A program made the translations under genes and the position numbers. The notes under the pieces were generated by a model. It was not told the DNA's origin and did not search any database. It saw only the letters and a list, made by a program, of their open reading frames with translations. Source: Parvibaculum lavamentivorans DS-1 (GTDB taxonomy: Bacteria; Pseudomonadota; Alphaproteobacteria; Parvibaculales; Parvibaculaceae). From it: a stretch of 64,000 nt of DNA. The first letter of the stretch is position 1. The number at the start of each line of letters is the position of its first letter. Shown piece after piece: positions 38,145 through 47,866 of this stretch. The stretch spans positions 3,827,001-3,891,000 of the forward strand of contig NC_009719.1 in assembly GCF_000017565.1 (NCBI RefSeq), in the 5' to 3' direction.

Positions 38145-38482
38145 AAATCGGCGGCCGGAAAACCGGGGATAATATTTTCGGCCCGGCCCTTATTTTCCGA
38201 TGCTGAAAACCGGGGGCAAGTTTTCCCGGGCAGGGCGCATTTATGTGCCTCCCCGTGTCTTCCGGGTCACGGCCCGTCGGCCAGTCACGTCCGCCGAGAG
38301 CGGGCACAACGACCGGCAAAACTCTTTGTGACAGTTAAGTGACAGTTCGATGACAGTCCGCCCAAACATGCGAATTGTTCTCAACTAGAGCCGCCTTTCC
38401 ACCATTGCCTTCGAGGCTCGCCCGCCGCATAACCACGCTGAAACTTTGCCCGAATTCGGGCCAGCGCGACGGATGTCCTTCT
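38145..38482. other. 338-bp intergenic region between the autotransporter and trpS
   Basis: No convincing gene. The left part (38145-38260) has GC-rich short inverted repeats (CCGGGG, CCCGGG) that may end autotransporter transcription, but no clear stem with U-tract. The triple Pho box is at 38328-38356. A small minus-strand frame starting near 38319 overlaps the autotransporter end and lacks a good Shine-Dalgarno. The rest is the trpS upstream region. Confidence 0.6.
38328..38356 (-). promoter_or_regulatory. Triple Pho box (PhoB-binding direct repeats)
   Basis: On the minus strand the sequence reads CTGTCAT-CGAA-CTGTCAC, then TTAA, then CTGTCAC: three 7-mers at an exact 11-bp period, matching the PhoB consensus of CTGTCAT units separated by 4 bp. 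Plus-strand units begin at 38328, 38339 and 38350. The box points away from trpS and lies 127 nt before its start; the gene it controls is unclear. Confidence 0.65.
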
Positions 38483-39490
38483 ATGGAAAAACCCCAGAAC
38501 CGCGTCTTCTCGGGCGTGCAGCCGACCGGCAATCTGCACCTCGGAAATTACCTCGGCGCGATCCGCAATTTCGTCGGTTTGCAGCAGACGCATGAATGCA
38601 TCTACTGCGTCGTCGACATGCATGCGATCACCGTCTGGCAGGACCCGAAGGAACTCGCCGCGAATACGCGCGAGGTCGCTGCCGCCTACATCGCGGCGGG
38701 TATCGATCCGTCTACGAACATTATTTTCAACCAGTCGAAAGTCGCGGCCCATGCCGAGCTTGCCTGGATACTGAATTGCGTCGCCCGCATCGGCTGGCTA
38801 AATCGCATGACGCAGTTCAAGGACAAGGCGGGCAAGGACCGCGAGAAGGCGTCGGTCGGCCTCTACGCCTATCCGATCCTTATGGCAGCTGACATTCTCG
38901 TCTATCGCGCAACTCATGTGCCGGTCGGCGACGACCAGAAGCAGCATCTCGAGCTCGCGCGCGACACGGCGCAGAAATTCAACAACGACTTCGGCGCGCA
39001 GGATTTCTTCCCCCTGCCCGAGCCCCTCATCATGGGCCCGGCGACGCGCGTCATGTCGCTGCGCGACGGCACCAAGAAGATGTCGAAGTCGGACCCCTCC
39101 GATCTCTCGCGCATCACCATGCGCGACAGCGCCGACGACATCGCGAAGAAAATCCGCAAGGCCCAGACCGACCCCGATCCTCTTCCCGAAACCGTCGAAG
39201 GCTTGCAGGGCCGCCCCGGCGCCGAAAATCTCGTCGGCATCTACGCGGCCCTCGCGGGCATGACGAAGGCAGAAGTTCTCGCGCAATATGGCGGCCAGCA
39301 ATTCTCCGCCTTCAAGCCCGCACTCGCCGATCTTGCGGTCGAGAAACTGTCGCCGATCACGGACGAAATGGCGCGCCTCATGGCCGATCCGGCCTATATA
39401 GACGGCATTTTGAGCAAAGGCGCCGACCGCGCCCGCGCAATCGCCGATCCCGTTGTCGCTCGCGTCAAGGAGATAGTCGGCTTCATCTGA
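38483..39490 (+). CDS. trpS: Tryptophanyl-tRNA synthetase
   Basis: 335 residues, class I synthetase charging tRNA-Trp. The start [20 protein letters not shown] leads into the HIGH-like [11 protein letters not shown]; the KMSKS loop is [10 protein letters not shown] near residue 195. The ATG at 38483 gives the normal length; the upstream open frame lacks conserved sequence. It normally follows murJ in this gene order; here 6.6 kb intervene. Confidence 0.97.
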   Translation: MEKPQNRVFSGVQPTGNLHLGNYLGAIRNFVGLQQTHECIYCVVDMHAITVWQDPKELAANTREVAAAYIAAGIDPSTNIIFNQSKVAAHAELAWILNCVARIGWLNRMTQFKDKAGKDREKASVGLYAYPILMAADILVYRATHVPVGDDQKQHLELARDTAQKFNNDFGAQDFFPLPEPLIMGPATRVMSLRDGTKKMSKSDPSDLSRITMRDSADDIAKKIRKAQTDPDPLPETVEGLQGRPGAENLVGIYAALAGMTKAEVLAQYGGQQFSAFKPALADLAVEKLSPITDEMARLMADPAYIDGILSKGADRARAIADPVVARVKEIVGFI

Positions 39491-39580
39491 AGCGTGCCGC
39501 CGCTTGATCCGCGGCGCGCGCGTCCCATCTAGAATGGGATATCCAGAGAGAGCACACACACCCGGAGGAAGTTTCCGTCC

Positions 39581-40648
39581 ATGTCCTTCAGCGACCGAAT
39601 TGCCGGTATGCGTGAGCGTCTTCGTCACCGTTGGATGTATCGCTCGGGAGATGGCACGGCGGCTTCCGCTGCGGGCGCCGGTGCCGCCGCTTCGGCGGGC
39701 GGCTTTTTTTCGCGCCTTAACAGGCCTGGAATGCGCGGCATCCTCTGGCGTCTCCTTGCCGCCTTCATCGTCTTCATTCTGCTTTATTATCCGATCGGTA
39801 TGCTGATCGTTCACAAGGTCGACGACGATCCGGATTTTGCGCCATCGGCCGCCGATCTTCAGCCGGGCGGCAGCGAGGCGGTGGCCTATACCGTGGCGCT
39901 GATCGATCGCGAAGTGAACCAGCACGCATGGACCGCCAACGATCCGTTCTTCATGCCCGGGTCCATGCTCGACAACATGCCGAACTTCCAGCAGGGCATC
40001 ATGTCGGCGCTGGCGCGTTTCGGTTTCGAGTTGACCGACCAGCTCGGCCGCACGCGCGGCTCTTCCGAAGCCGATCCCGATCTGCAGCGAGCCGCAGGTC
40101 TTCTTCAATATCCGGGAAACGTCTGGATCTGGAATCCGAGCGTATCGCTTGCGCCTCGTGCAAGTTCGGAATCGCAATATCGCGACGCGCGCAAGCGTCT
40201 CATGAGTTACAACGCCCGCCTCGTCGCCGGTAATGCCAATCTCGATATCCGCTCGGACAATCTTCTCGCGACCATCGAGCGCTTCGCCGCCGATCTGGGC
40301 TCTTCCTCCGCCCTGATCGATCGTCATCTGACGGAAGAGGCCGGCAGCTTTTTCGACACCGAGGCCGACGATGTCTTCTATCTGACCAAGGGCAAGCTCT
40401 ATGGCTACTACATGGTCCTGAAGGGGCTGAGCGTGGACTTCGCACCTGTCATCAAGGAACGGAACCTGCAAAAGCCGTGGAACGAGATGGTGGAGAGCTT
40501 CCGCAAGGCCGCGCTGCTCGATCCATGGGTGGTCGCGAATGGCGCGCCGGATGCCCAGTTCCAGCCGAACCATCTCGCCATGCAGGGCTTCTATCTTCTG
40601 CGCGCCCGCACCCAGCTGCGCGAAATCGCCAATATCCTGCTGAAATAG
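39581..40648 (+). CDS. DUF2333 family membrane protein
   Basis: 355 residues with one membrane segment near residues 53-78 (GILWRLLAAFIVFILLYYPI). The remainder is predicted periplasmic: a helical domain with DREVNQHAWTANDPFFMPGS and MLDNMPNFQQGIMSALARF, which fits DUF2333. The function is unknown. A strong Shine-Dalgarno (GGAGGAAG) precedes the ATG. It lies between trpS and the universal stress gene. Confidence 0.82.
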   Translation: MSFSDRIAGMRERLRHRWMYRSGDGTAASAAGAGAAASAGGFFSRLNRPGMRGILWRLLAAFIVFILLYYPIGMLIVHKVDDDPDFAPSAADLQPGGSEAVAYTVALIDREVNQHAWTANDPFFMPGSMLDNMPNFQQGIMSALARFGFELTDQLGRTRGSSEADPDLQRAAGLLQYPGNVWIWNPSVSLAPRASSESQYRDARKRLMSYNARLVAGNANLDIRSDNLLATIERFAADLGSSSALIDRHLTEEAGSFFDTEADDVFYLTKGKLYGYYMVLKGLSVDFAPVIKERNLQKPWNEMVESFRKAALLDPWVVANGAPDAQFQPNHLAMQGFYLLRARTQLREIANILLK

Positions 40649-40702
40649 GACGTTTCTCTCCGAGGCTTGCCCGCCGCCCTCGCCGATGGCAGCATCCGCC
40701 GC

Positions 40703-41209
40703 ATGAGCGAATCCGAAACACCGAGCCGCCCCGTCGCCCCGCCGAAAAGGCGCAAGTTTCTCGTCGTCGTTGACGGCACACCTGAATCCGAGGTCGCGCT
40801 CCATTTCGCAAGTCTCCGCGCCAGCCACACAAGCGGCGTCGTCACGCTGCTCGCCGTCATCGAGCCGGGCGAGGCTTCGCAGCAATGGCTCGGCGTTCAG
40901 AACATCATGAAGGAAGAAGCGCGCGAGGAGGCGGAAGAGCTGCTCCACAGGCTTGCCGCGCATGTGAACGAATATGCCGGCATCATGCCCGAACTGGTCA
41001 TCCGCGAAGGGCGCCGCGCCGAGCAGGTGATGCAGTTGATCGCCGAAGACAAGGATATCGCGATCCTCGTCCTCGCTGCCGGTCTCGGCAAGGAAGGGCC
41101 CGGCCCTCTCGTAACCATGGTCGCGAGCGCCAGCGAAAAGGCCTTCCCGATCCCCGTCACCGTCGTGCCCGGTAACCTCACCGAGGAAGCGATCCGCACG
41201 CTGGCTTGA
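40703..41209 (+). CDS. Universal stress protein family protein
   Basis: 168 residues. The UspA fold starts at KFLVVVDGTPESEVALHFAS; the later strand DIAILVLAAG and a phosphate-loop-like segment follow. Family members bind ATP or AMP and act in stress survival; the specific role is unknown. The ATG at 40703 lies 54 nt after the DUF2333 gene. The next gene, nfu, starts 81 nt downstream, the usual partner order in alphaproteobacteria. Confidence 0.88.
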   Translation: MSESETPSRPVAPPKRRKFLVVVDGTPESEVALHFASLRASHTSGVVTLLAVIEPGEASQQWLGVQNIMKEEAREEAEELLHRLAAHVNEYAGIMPELVIREGRRAEQVMQLIAEDKDIAILVLAAGLGKEGPGPLVTMVASASEKAFPIPVTVVPGNLTEEAIRTLA

Positions 41210-41289
41210 TTCTCCGGCCCTCGCGGTCCATCTATAGCCCATCCATGCGGGACAGCCCGCTAAACCACCCCTCTCACAAGGGTTTTGTC

Positions 41290-41850
41290 ATGTTCATCCA
41301 GACCGAGGCGACGCCGAATCCGGCGACCCTGAAATTTCTGCCCGGACGCGAAGTTCTGGGTGAAGGGCGCGCCGCCGATTTTCCGACAGCGGAAGCCGCC
41401 GCGCGTTCGCCGCTCGCTATGCGCCTCTTTGCAGTCGAGAACGTGACGGGTGTTTTTTTCGGCTCGGACTTCATCACCGTCACCAAGTCGGGTGGCGAGT
41501 GGCAGCATCTGAAGCCGGCCCTTCTCGGCGCGATCATGGAGCACTTCACCGGCGGCGCGCCGATCCTTTTCTCCGCCGCGCCAGATGATGACGATGCCCA
41601 TGCCGCGCATGAGGGCGAAGACGGCGAGATCGTTACCCAGATCAAGGAAATACTCGATACCCGCGTCCGCCCTGCCGTCGCGCAGGATGGCGGCGACATC
41701 ACGTTTCAGGGCTACGAGGAAGGCGTCGTCTTTCTCAACATGCAAGGCGCCTGCGCCGGTTGTCCTTCTTCCACCGTCACCTTGAAGCGTGGCGTGGAGA
41801 ACATGCTGAAGCATTACATTCCCGAGATCGTCGAGGTCCGCCAGGTCTGA
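41290..41850 (+). CDS. NfuA-like iron-sulfur cluster scaffold/carrier (Nfu_N and NifU domains)
   Basis: 186 residues. The N-terminal Nfu domain starts MFIQTEATPNPATLKFLPG; the C-terminal NifU domain has RPAVAQDGGDITFQGYEEG and the cluster motif CAGCPSSTVTLK near residue 158. Such proteins carry 4Fe-4S clusters to client enzymes, which here could include the radical SAM proteins HemW and MiaB. An earlier in-frame start at 41206 lacks conserved sequence. Confidence 0.93.
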   Translation: MFIQTEATPNPATLKFLPGREVLGEGRAADFPTAEAAARSPLAMRLFAVENVTGVFFGSDFITVTKSGGEWQHLKPALLGAIMEHFTGGAPILFSAAPDDDDAHAAHEGEDGEIVTQIKEILDTRVRPAVAQDGGDITFQGYEEGVVFLNMQGACAGCPSSTVTLKRGVENMLKHYIPEIVEVRQV

Positions 41851-41952
41851 GTCTGACCGTGCGTTCGATATTGCGTCTGGCACGGCCGCGCGAAAGCGTT
41901 ATCGTGGCCTTCTCGGTTTGGCAGACCATTAATTGAGACGAGGAGACCCGGC

Positions 41953-42546
41953 ATGAGCGGCAAGCTCGGCGACGACGCACTCGACATTCTGTTCCGCGAT
42001 GCGCGCACCCATAATGGATGGAAGGCGGAGCCCGTCTCCGACGAGACGCTTCGCGCCCTTTACGATCTGATGAAATGGGGGCCGACCAGTGCCAATTGTT
42101 CTCCCGCCCGCATCATTTTCGTCAAGTCGAAGGAAGCGAAGGAAAAGCTCGCCCCGGCCTTGTCCGAAGGCAATCTGAAGAAAACGATGGCGGCTCCCGT
42201 CACCGCGATCATCGGCTACGATGTCGAGTTCTACGAACGTCTGCCCGAGCTTTTCCCGCATGATCCGACCGCCAAGAACTGGTTCAACTGGTCGAAGGAA
42301 TGGGCCGAGCAGACGGCCTTCCGCAATGGTTCGTTGCAGGGCGCCTATTTCATGATCGCCGCGCGTTCCCTCGGCCTCGATTGCGGTCCCATGTCCGGCT
42401 TCGATATGCGGAAGGTCGACGACGCTTTCTTTGCGGGTACCACGGTGAAGGTGAACTTCCTCTGCAATATAGGTCATGGCGATCCATCGGCCCTGTTTGC
42501 CCGCAGTCCTCGCCTTTCCTTTGAAGATGCCTGCAAGATCATCTGA
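41953..42546 (+). CDS. Nitroreductase family protein, RutE/malonic semialdehyde reductase-like
   Basis: 197 residues. The FMN-dependent nitroreductase fold is seen in [35 protein letters not shown] and [16 protein letters not shown], which closely fits RutE/HadB-type proteins. RutE reduces malonic semialdehyde in pyrimidine breakdown, but no other rut gene is here, so the substrate is uncertain. GAGGAGA lies upstream of the ATG. Confidence 0.87.
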   Translation: MSGKLGDDALDILFRDARTHNGWKAEPVSDETLRALYDLMKWGPTSANCSPARIIFVKSKEAKEKLAPALSEGNLKKTMAAPVTAIIGYDVEFYERLPELFPHDPTAKNWFNWSKEWAEQTAFRNGSLQGAYFMIAARSLGLDCGPMSGFDMRKVDDAFFAGTTVKVNFLCNIGHGDPSALFARSPRLSFEDACKII

Positions 42547-42563
42547 CGACGGAGCATTTTCGG

Positions 42564-43256
42564 TTGCTGGTCCTCGCCCTCGATACCGCGCAAGGTGCGC
42601 TCTCCGCCGCCATCCGCGACGGCGAGGGCGAACTGGCGTCGATCTTCGAGCTGCGGACGCGCGGTCATGCCGAGGCGTTGCTCCCCGCCCTTGAAACCCT
42701 CATGGCCGAAGCCGCGCTCGGCTTTTCCGATCTCGACGCCTTGGCGGTCACTGTCGGCCCCGGCACCTTTACAGGTCTTCGCGTCGGCCTCGCCGCCGCG
42801 CGCGGCCTGGCGCTTGCGCTCGGCCTTCCCCTCGTCGGCGTGACGACGCTGGAAGCGATCGCCGAGCCGGCCGAAGCGAAGCCGGAGGAAATCATCGTCT
42901 CCTCCTTCGATGCCCGGCGAAACGAGGTCTATCTGCAGGCCTTTTCCTCCCTGCACGTATCGCTCGCCGGTCCGCAACTGGTGGGTCTCGATGATGTGGC
43001 GGCGCATCTTCCCGCCGGTCCGCTCGTCCTGGTCGGCACGGGCGCGCAACTTCTTGCCGAGTGCCTGAAGGGCCGCGCCGGCCTTCGTCTTTCGGATGCG
43101 AGGCCGCAGCCGGATGCGGCCGCGGTCGCGCGCATCGCCATGGCGCGGCTGGAGGCAGAGGGCCTGGAAGCCTTCCGCACGGCGCCGCATCCGCTTTATC
43201 TCCGTGCGCCCGATGCCAAACTGCCCGGCGGGATCGACCCGGGTGCGGCAGCGTGA
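42564..43256 (+). CDS. tsaB: tRNA threonylcarbamoyladenosine biosynthesis protein TsaB
   Basis: 230 residues from a TTG at 42564. TsaB supports TsaD in making t6A37 in ANN-decoding tRNAs. The start LVLALDTAQGALSAAIRDGE and the block VGPGTFTGLRVGLAAARGLA are diagnostic. No ATG exists before the first conserved strand, so TTG is required. Its stop overlaps a GTG in the rimI frame, and rimI follows closely, as is usual. Confidence 0.94.
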   Translation: MLVLALDTAQGALSAAIRDGEGELASIFELRTRGHAEALLPALETLMAEAALGFSDLDALAVTVGPGTFTGLRVGLAAARGLALALGLPLVGVTTLEAIAEPAEAKPEEIIVSSFDARRNEVYLQAFSSLHVSLAGPQLVGLDDVAAHLPAGPLVLVGTGAQLLAECLKGRAGLRLSDARPQPDAAAVARIAMARLEAEGLEAFRTAPHPLYLRAPDAKLPGGIDPGAAA

Positions 43257-43279
43257 CAACGCCTCGCACAGGAGAGGCA

Positions 43280-43738
43280 ATGCCGCGAGCTATCGGCAAG
43301 AGTTCGGTGCCCCAGCTCGCCCGGCTTCATGCTCTGTGCTTCGAGGAAGCGTGGGGCGAGGCCGCCATTGCCGGGCTGCTCGCGATGCCGGGCGTATTCG
43401 GTTTCATGTGGGGCCCGGAGGCCGCACCGGAAGGCTTCGTGCTGGCCCGGCTTGGCGGCGGCGAGGCTGAAATTCTCACCATATGCGTGGCGCCCGCGCT
43501 GCGCCGCGCCGGCACGGGCCGCCTTCTCCTGCAGGCCGCTGCGGCCTATGCACTGGCATCGGGCGCCGACGCGCTTTTCCTGGAGGTCGCGGAAGACAAT
43601 CCCGCCGCCCTTCGTCTCTATGAGCGCTTCGGTTTCACCTCCGTCGGCATTCGTCCGGCCTATTATGCGCGCGGTACCTCGCGGGTCGCCGCGCGGACGC
43701 TGCGGCTGGATTTGTCGCCTTCCATCGCCCTGTCATAA
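43280..43738 (+). CDS. rimI: Ribosomal-protein-alanine N-acetyltransferase RimI (GNAT)
   Basis: 152 residues from the ATG at 43280, which has an excellent Shine-Dalgarno (AGGAGAGG). A GTG at 43253 overlapping the tsaB stop would add nine residues. The GNAT core includes EILTICVAPALRRAGTGRLL and FLEVAEDNPAALRLYERFGF. RimI acetylates the N-terminus of ribosomal protein S18. Pairing with tsaB supports the name. Confidence 0.9.
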   Translation: MPRAIGKSSVPQLARLHALCFEEAWGEAAIAGLLAMPGVFGFMWGPEAAPEGFVLARLGGGEAEILTICVAPALRRAGTGRLLLQAAAAYALASGADALFLEVAEDNPAALRLYERFGFTSVGIRPAYYARGTSRVAARTLRLDLSPSIALS

Positions 43739-43847
43739 AACCTTGATCGCCGAAGGGTCTTATGGCCATGAAGCATGCGGATTTCCTGACGCGCGCCGGT
43801 AGAAGAGGCCGGTACAAGCTGAATGACAAGCAGGCGGCGGTTGGCCT

Positions 43848-44354
43848 ATGATGCGGGCAATGACAGACAAGACAACAACAGCCACCGCCCTGCATTCCGA
43901 CGCTGCGGATAACGATCCCGAGAGGATCGAAAATCTCTGCGTGGAAAAAGGCATGCGTATGACCGACCAGCGCCGCGTGATCGCGCGTGTGCTCTCCGTT
44001 GCGCATGACCATCCGGATGTGGAGGAGGTCTATCGCCGCGCCGCTGCCGTCGACAGCAAGATTTCGATCGCGACCGTCTATCGCACGGTCCGGCTGTTCG
44101 AAGAGGCAGGCATTCTCGAACGCCATGATTTCCGCGATGGCCGCTCGCGCTACGAGCAGGTGCCGGAAGAGCATCACGATCACCTGATCGATCTTCAGAC
44201 AGGAACGGTCATCGAATTTCACAACGATGAAATCGAACGGCTGCAGCAGATCATCGCCAGAGAGCTCGGCTTCGAACTTGTCGACCATCGGCTTGAGCTT
44301 TACGGCCTGCCGCTCGACCGCAACAAGAAGCCGGACGGCAAGAGCAAGGGATGA
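43848..44354 (+). CDS. fur: Fur family metal-responsive regulator (Fur/Mur type)
   Basis: 168 residues; ATGs at 43848, 43851 and 43860 are all possible starts. The winged helix has MRMTDQRRVIARVLS and KISIATVYRTVRLFEEAGIL; the metal site includes EEHHDHLIDLQTG, EFHNDEIE and LVDHRLELYG. The CxxC zinc pairs of E. coli Fur are absent, as in alphaproteobacterial Fur/Mur. In Rhizobiales this type often senses manganese, so iron versus manganese is unresolved. The position between rimI and olsA is conserved. Confidence 0.9.
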   Translation: MMRAMTDKTTTATALHSDAADNDPERIENLCVEKGMRMTDQRRVIARVLSVAHDHPDVEEVYRRAAAVDSKISIATVYRTVRLFEEAGILERHDFRDGRSRYEQVPEEHHDHLIDLQTGTVIEFHNDEIERLQQIIARELGFELVDHRLELYGLPLDRNKKPDGKSKG

Positions 44355-44394
44355 TGTTCTTTCGCCGGTAGGGCTGGGAGAACGGGAGACGCAC

Positions 44395-45261
44395 ATGGCT
44401 ACCGCGCGGGCGGCTGTACTGCTGACGGGCTTTATTCTTTCCGCCGTCCTGCTCATGCCTCTGCAATGGCTTGGCCTGAAGCTGCGCCTGCCTTATGCGC
44501 GTGCGCTGCCGAATCGCTATCACCGCTTTCTTTGCCGCCTGATCGGCATCCATGTCACGACGCGCGGCATGCCGCATGAAGGCAGTGCCTGCCTCGTGGC
44601 GGCAAACCACACATCCTGGCTCGACATCCCCATTCTTGCCTCGCTCCAGCCCTGCTCATTCGTCGCGAAAAGCGAGGTCGCCGCCTGGCCCTTTTTCGGT
44701 ACGCTGGCCCGGCTGCAGCGGACGGTCTTCGTGGAGCGCGAACGGCGCACCCGCACCGCTCACTCGCGCAACGAGATCCATGCCCGGATCGCGGCCGGCG
44801 ATCGCCTGGTACTGTTCCCGGAAGGCACATCGAGCGATGGCAACAGGGTTCTCTCCTTCAAAAGCGCCCTGATGAGCGTCGCCCAACTCACCATCGTCAA
44901 TGGCGACGAGGACCGCGAGGACGATCTCGTCGTCCAGCCAGTCTCAGTCGCCTATACGAAGCTTCATGGCATGCCGATGGGGCGCTATTTCCGGCCCTTC
45001 TTCGCCTGGTATGGCGATATGGAACTTTTTCCTCATCTCTGGGAGGCCTTCCGTCTCGGCCCCATAGAAGTGACGGTCGAGTATCACAGGCCGGTCACGA
45101 TCCGCCAGATCGGCAACCGGAAGGCACTCGCACTCTATTGTGAGGAATGCTGCCGCCGCGGCGTCTCGCAGGCCCTTATCGGTCGCTGGGACGAGGCCGC
45201 GCCCACGCCGCCGCTCGCCGAAAGCGGCAGCTTCGCCGCACCTCGCGCCGCCGGTGCCTGA
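44395..45261 (+). CDS. olsA: PlsC-family O-acyltransferase, probable lyso-ornithine lipid acyltransferase OlsA
   Basis: 288 residues. An N-terminal membrane segment (AVLLTGFILSAVLLMPLQWL) precedes the acyltransferase motifs NHTSWLDI (HX4D) and VLFPEGTSSDGN. PlsC enzymes acylate lysophosphatidate; OlsA does the same for lyso-ornithine lipid. I favour OlsA because of its place between fur and miaB, as I recall for Sinorhizobium olsA, and because olsB is in the window. A PlsC activity cannot be excluded. The ATG at 44395 follows GGGAGA. Confidence 0.8.
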   Translation: MATARAAVLLTGFILSAVLLMPLQWLGLKLRLPYARALPNRYHRFLCRLIGIHVTTRGMPHEGSACLVAANHTSWLDIPILASLQPCSFVAKSEVAAWPFFGTLARLQRTVFVERERRTRTAHSRNEIHARIAAGDRLVLFPEGTSSDGNRVLSFKSALMSVAQLTIVNGDEDREDDLVVQPVSVAYTKLHGMPMGRYFRPFFAWYGDMELFPHLWEAFRLGPIEVTVEYHRPVTIRQIGNRKALALYCEECCRRGVSQALIGRWDEAAPTPPLAESGSFAAPRAAGA

Positions 45262-45347
45262 GCGCGGCCAATCATCTCGCCGCGCGCCGTCCATACATGA
45301 TAGGCTCGTGCCGTTAGTCGAGTTCCCTGAGGAGACGAGCGCACACA

Positions 45348-46784
45348 TTGCACGATAATCAAGCGCCATCCCGTCGCGTCATGCCGGAAGCGGGCCCCGA
45401 GGCCGAGCCCGGCTCGCCGCGCAAAAAAATCTTCGTCAAGACTTATGGATGCCAGATGAATGTCTATGACTCGGCCCGCATGGTCGATGTCATGGCCCCC
45501 TCCGGCTATACCGAGGTCGACGCGCCAGAAGACGCCGATATCGTCATTCTGAATACCTGCCACATCCGCGAAAAGGCGGCGGAAAAGGTCTATTCGGAAC
45601 TCGGCCGTCTGCGCGAGCTGAAGAAGGAAAAGTCCGGTCGCGGCGAGGAGCTGCTGATCGGCGTGGCCGGCTGCGTCGCGCAAGCCGAGGGCGAGGAAAT
45701 GCGCCGCCGCGCGCCTGTGGTCGATCTGGTGCTCGGCCCGCAGACCTATCATCGTCTGCCGGAATATGTCGCGCGCCTTGCGAATGGCGGTCCCGGTATC
45801 GTCGAGACCGAATTTCCGGTGGACGACAAGTTCGCCAGCCTTCCCATGGCCGAAAAGCGCAAGACGCTCGCACGCGGCGCAACCGCCTTCCTCACCATTC
45901 AGGAAGGCTGCGACAAGTTCTGCACCTTCTGCGTCGTGCCCTATACGCGCGGCAGCGAGTTCTCGCGTCCCGTCGCGCGCATCCTCGATGAAGCCCGTTC
46001 GCTGGTCGATGCGGGCGTGCGCGAGATCACGCTGCTCGGCCAGAACGTCAATGCCTGGCACGGCGAGGATCAGGCGGGGCGTCCCGCGACGCTCGGCTAC
46101 CTCATTCGTGCGCTTGCGGAAATCGAAGGTCTCGCGCGGCTTCGCTACACGACGAGCCATCCCCGCGACATGGATGAAGAGCTGATTGCCGCCCATCGCG
46201 ACGTGCCGGCGCTGATGCCCTACCTGCATCTGCCCGTCCAGTCGGGATCGGACCGTATCCTTGCCGCGATGAACCGCCGTCACGATGCGGATAGCTACCA
46301 TCGCATCATCGGCCGCATCCGCGCCGCGAAGCCGGACATCGCCCTCTCATCCGATTTCATCGTCGGCTTTCCCGGCGAGACGGAAGCGGATTTCGAGGCG
46401 ACGCTCGATCTCATCCGCACCGTCGGCTTCGCGCAGGCCTACAGTTTCAAATACAGCCCCCGTCCCGGCACGCCCGCCGCGACCGAGGAAGATCAGGTTC
46501 CCGAGGAAGTGAAGAGCGAGCGCCTGCAGCGTCTTCAGGCCCTTCTCGGCGAACAGCAGCTTGCCTTCAATGCGGGATGCGCCGGCCGCACCATGCCGGT
46601 CCTTTTCGACCGGCGGGGCCGTGGCGAAAGCCAGCTTGTCGGCCGCAGTCCCTATCTTCAGTCGGTACATATCGACGATGCCCCGGAACATCTCTTCGGC
46701 AGCCTTGTTGATGTTGTGATCGAGGAAGGACATCGAAACAGCCTGCGAGGGCGTCTCCGCGAGGAAGCGGCCGTTCTCGCCTGA
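45348..46784 (+). CDS. miaB: tRNA-2-methylthio-N6-dimethylallyladenosine synthase MiaB
   Basis: 478 residues from a TTG at 45348 with AGGAG upstream; an ATG at 45381 is the alternative. MiaB adds the methylthio group at A37. The N-terminal cluster cysteines lie in [17 protein letters not shown] and VAGCVAQ; the radical SAM motif is CDKFCTFC near residue 190. A C-terminal TRAM-like domain starts around residue 410. It is followed by phoH and ybeY in the conserved order. Confidence 0.97.
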   Translation: MHDNQAPSRRVMPEAGPEAEPGSPRKKIFVKTYGCQMNVYDSARMVDVMAPSGYTEVDAPEDADIVILNTCHIREKAAEKVYSELGRLRELKKEKSGRGEELLIGVAGCVAQAEGEEMRRRAPVVDLVLGPQTYHRLPEYVARLANGGPGIVETEFPVDDKFASLPMAEKRKTLARGATAFLTIQEGCDKFCTFCVVPYTRGSEFSRPVARILDEARSLVDAGVREITLLGQNVNAWHGEDQAGRPATLGYLIRALAEIEGLARLRYTTSHPRDMDEELIAAHRDVPALMPYLHLPVQSGSDRILAAMNRRHDADSYHRIIGRIRAAKPDIALSSDFIVGFPGETEADFEATLDLIRTVGFAQAYSFKYSPRPGTPAATEEDQVPEEVKSERLQRLQALLGEQQLAFNAGCAGRTMPVLFDRRGRGESQLVGRSPYLQSVHIDDAPEHLFGSLVDVVIEEGHRNSLRGRLREEAAVLA

Positions 46785-46831
46785 ATGAAGTCGGAATTTG
46801 TCGGTGGTCAGGCGCACGTCGAAAGGACAGG

Positions 46832-47866
46832 GTGCAGTTGAGCGCAACAGGTGGAATGAAGACATCGAACAAGGGCGAAGCGGGCGGCGTCGACAGTCTT
46901 GTCATTGCTTTTGACGACAATCGTCTGCTGACCGAGCTTTTCGGGACCAATGACAGAAACCTCGCGCGCATCGAACAAGGTCTCGGCGTGCTTGCAACCT
47001 CGCGGGGCAACAAGCTCGTCATCACGGGCAATGCCCATGCGCGCAACCAGGCCGATCGCGTCCTCAAGGACCTCTACGCCCGGCTCAAATCCGGTCAGGA
47101 AGTGAACACCGGCGAAGTGGAAGGAGCGATCCGAATGGCAACCGCACCCGATGCCGACCTCGCCCAGCCGCAAAGCGGCCTCGCGCGGCAGCAGATACAG
47201 ACCAAGCGCCGCGTCATCGGCCCGCGTTCGCAAACTCAAGGCACCTATATCGACGCCTTGATGTCGAACGAACTCGTCTTCGGCGTTGGCCCCGCCGGCA
47301 CCGGCAAAACCTATCTCGCCGTCGCCGTCGCCGTTTCCATGCTGCTGCAGAAGCGCGTGGATCGCATCATCCTGTCCCGCCCCGCCGTCGAGGCGGGCGA
47401 ACGTCTCGGCTTCCTGCCGGGCGACCTGAAGGAAAAGATCGACCCCTATCTCCGTCCGCTTTACGACGCCCTCTACGACACACTGCCGGGCGAGCAGGCG
47501 ATGAAGGGCATCGAGTCCGGCGAAATCGAAGTCGCGCCGCTCGCCTTCATGCGCGGACGAACGCTCGCGAATTCCTTCGTCATTCTCGACGAGGCGCAGA
47601 ACTGTACACCCGTGCAGATGAAGATGTTTCTGACCCGCCTCGGCGAAAACAGCCGCATGGCGATTACGGGCGATCCGAGCCAAGTCGACCTGCCGCTCGG
47701 CGCGAAGTCCGGCCTTCGCGATGCACTGGAAGTGCTCGATGGCGTTCCCGGTTGTTCCACGGTTCATTTTTCCGACGCCGACGTCGTGCGGCATCCGCTC
47801 GTCACCCGCATCGTCAAGGCTTACAATGCCCGCGAACGTGGTCTTCTCGCGGAGGGCACTAGATGA
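46832..47866 (+). CDS. phoH: PhoH family ATPase
   Basis: 344 residues from a GTG at 46832; an in-frame ATG at 46856 is also possible. The ATPase core has Walker A FGVGPAGTGKTYLAVAVAVS near residue 150, then SRPAVEAGERLGFLPGDLKE and the Walker B-like FVILDEAQNCTPVQMKMFLT. PhoH proteins are predicted RNA-related ATPases, commonly paired with ybeY. Its stop overlaps the ybeY start (ATGA). Confidence 0.95.
   Translation: MQLSATGGMKTSNKGEAGGVDSLVIAFDDNRLLTELFGTNDRNLARIEQGLGVLATSRGNKLVITGNAHARNQADRVLKDLYARLKSGQEVNTGEVEGAIRMATAPDADLAQPQSGLARQQIQTKRRVIGPRSQTQGTYIDALMSNELVFGVGPAGTGKTYLAVAVAVSMLLQKRVDRIILSRPAVEAGERLGFLPGDLKEKIDPYLRPLYDALYDTLPGEQAMKGIESGEIEVAPLAFMRGRTLANSFVILDEAQNCTPVQMKMFLTRLGENSRMAITGDPSQVDLPLGAKSGLRDALEVLDGVPGCSTVHFSDADVVRHPLVTRIVKAYNARERGLLAEGTR

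Noticed and set aside
38065-38319. An 84-codon minus-strand frame starting just downstream of the Pho boxes
   Set aside because: Tempting as a Pho-controlled gene, but it starts at TTG without a Shine-Dalgarno, is Pro/Arg-rich like antisense shadows, and overlaps the autotransporter end.
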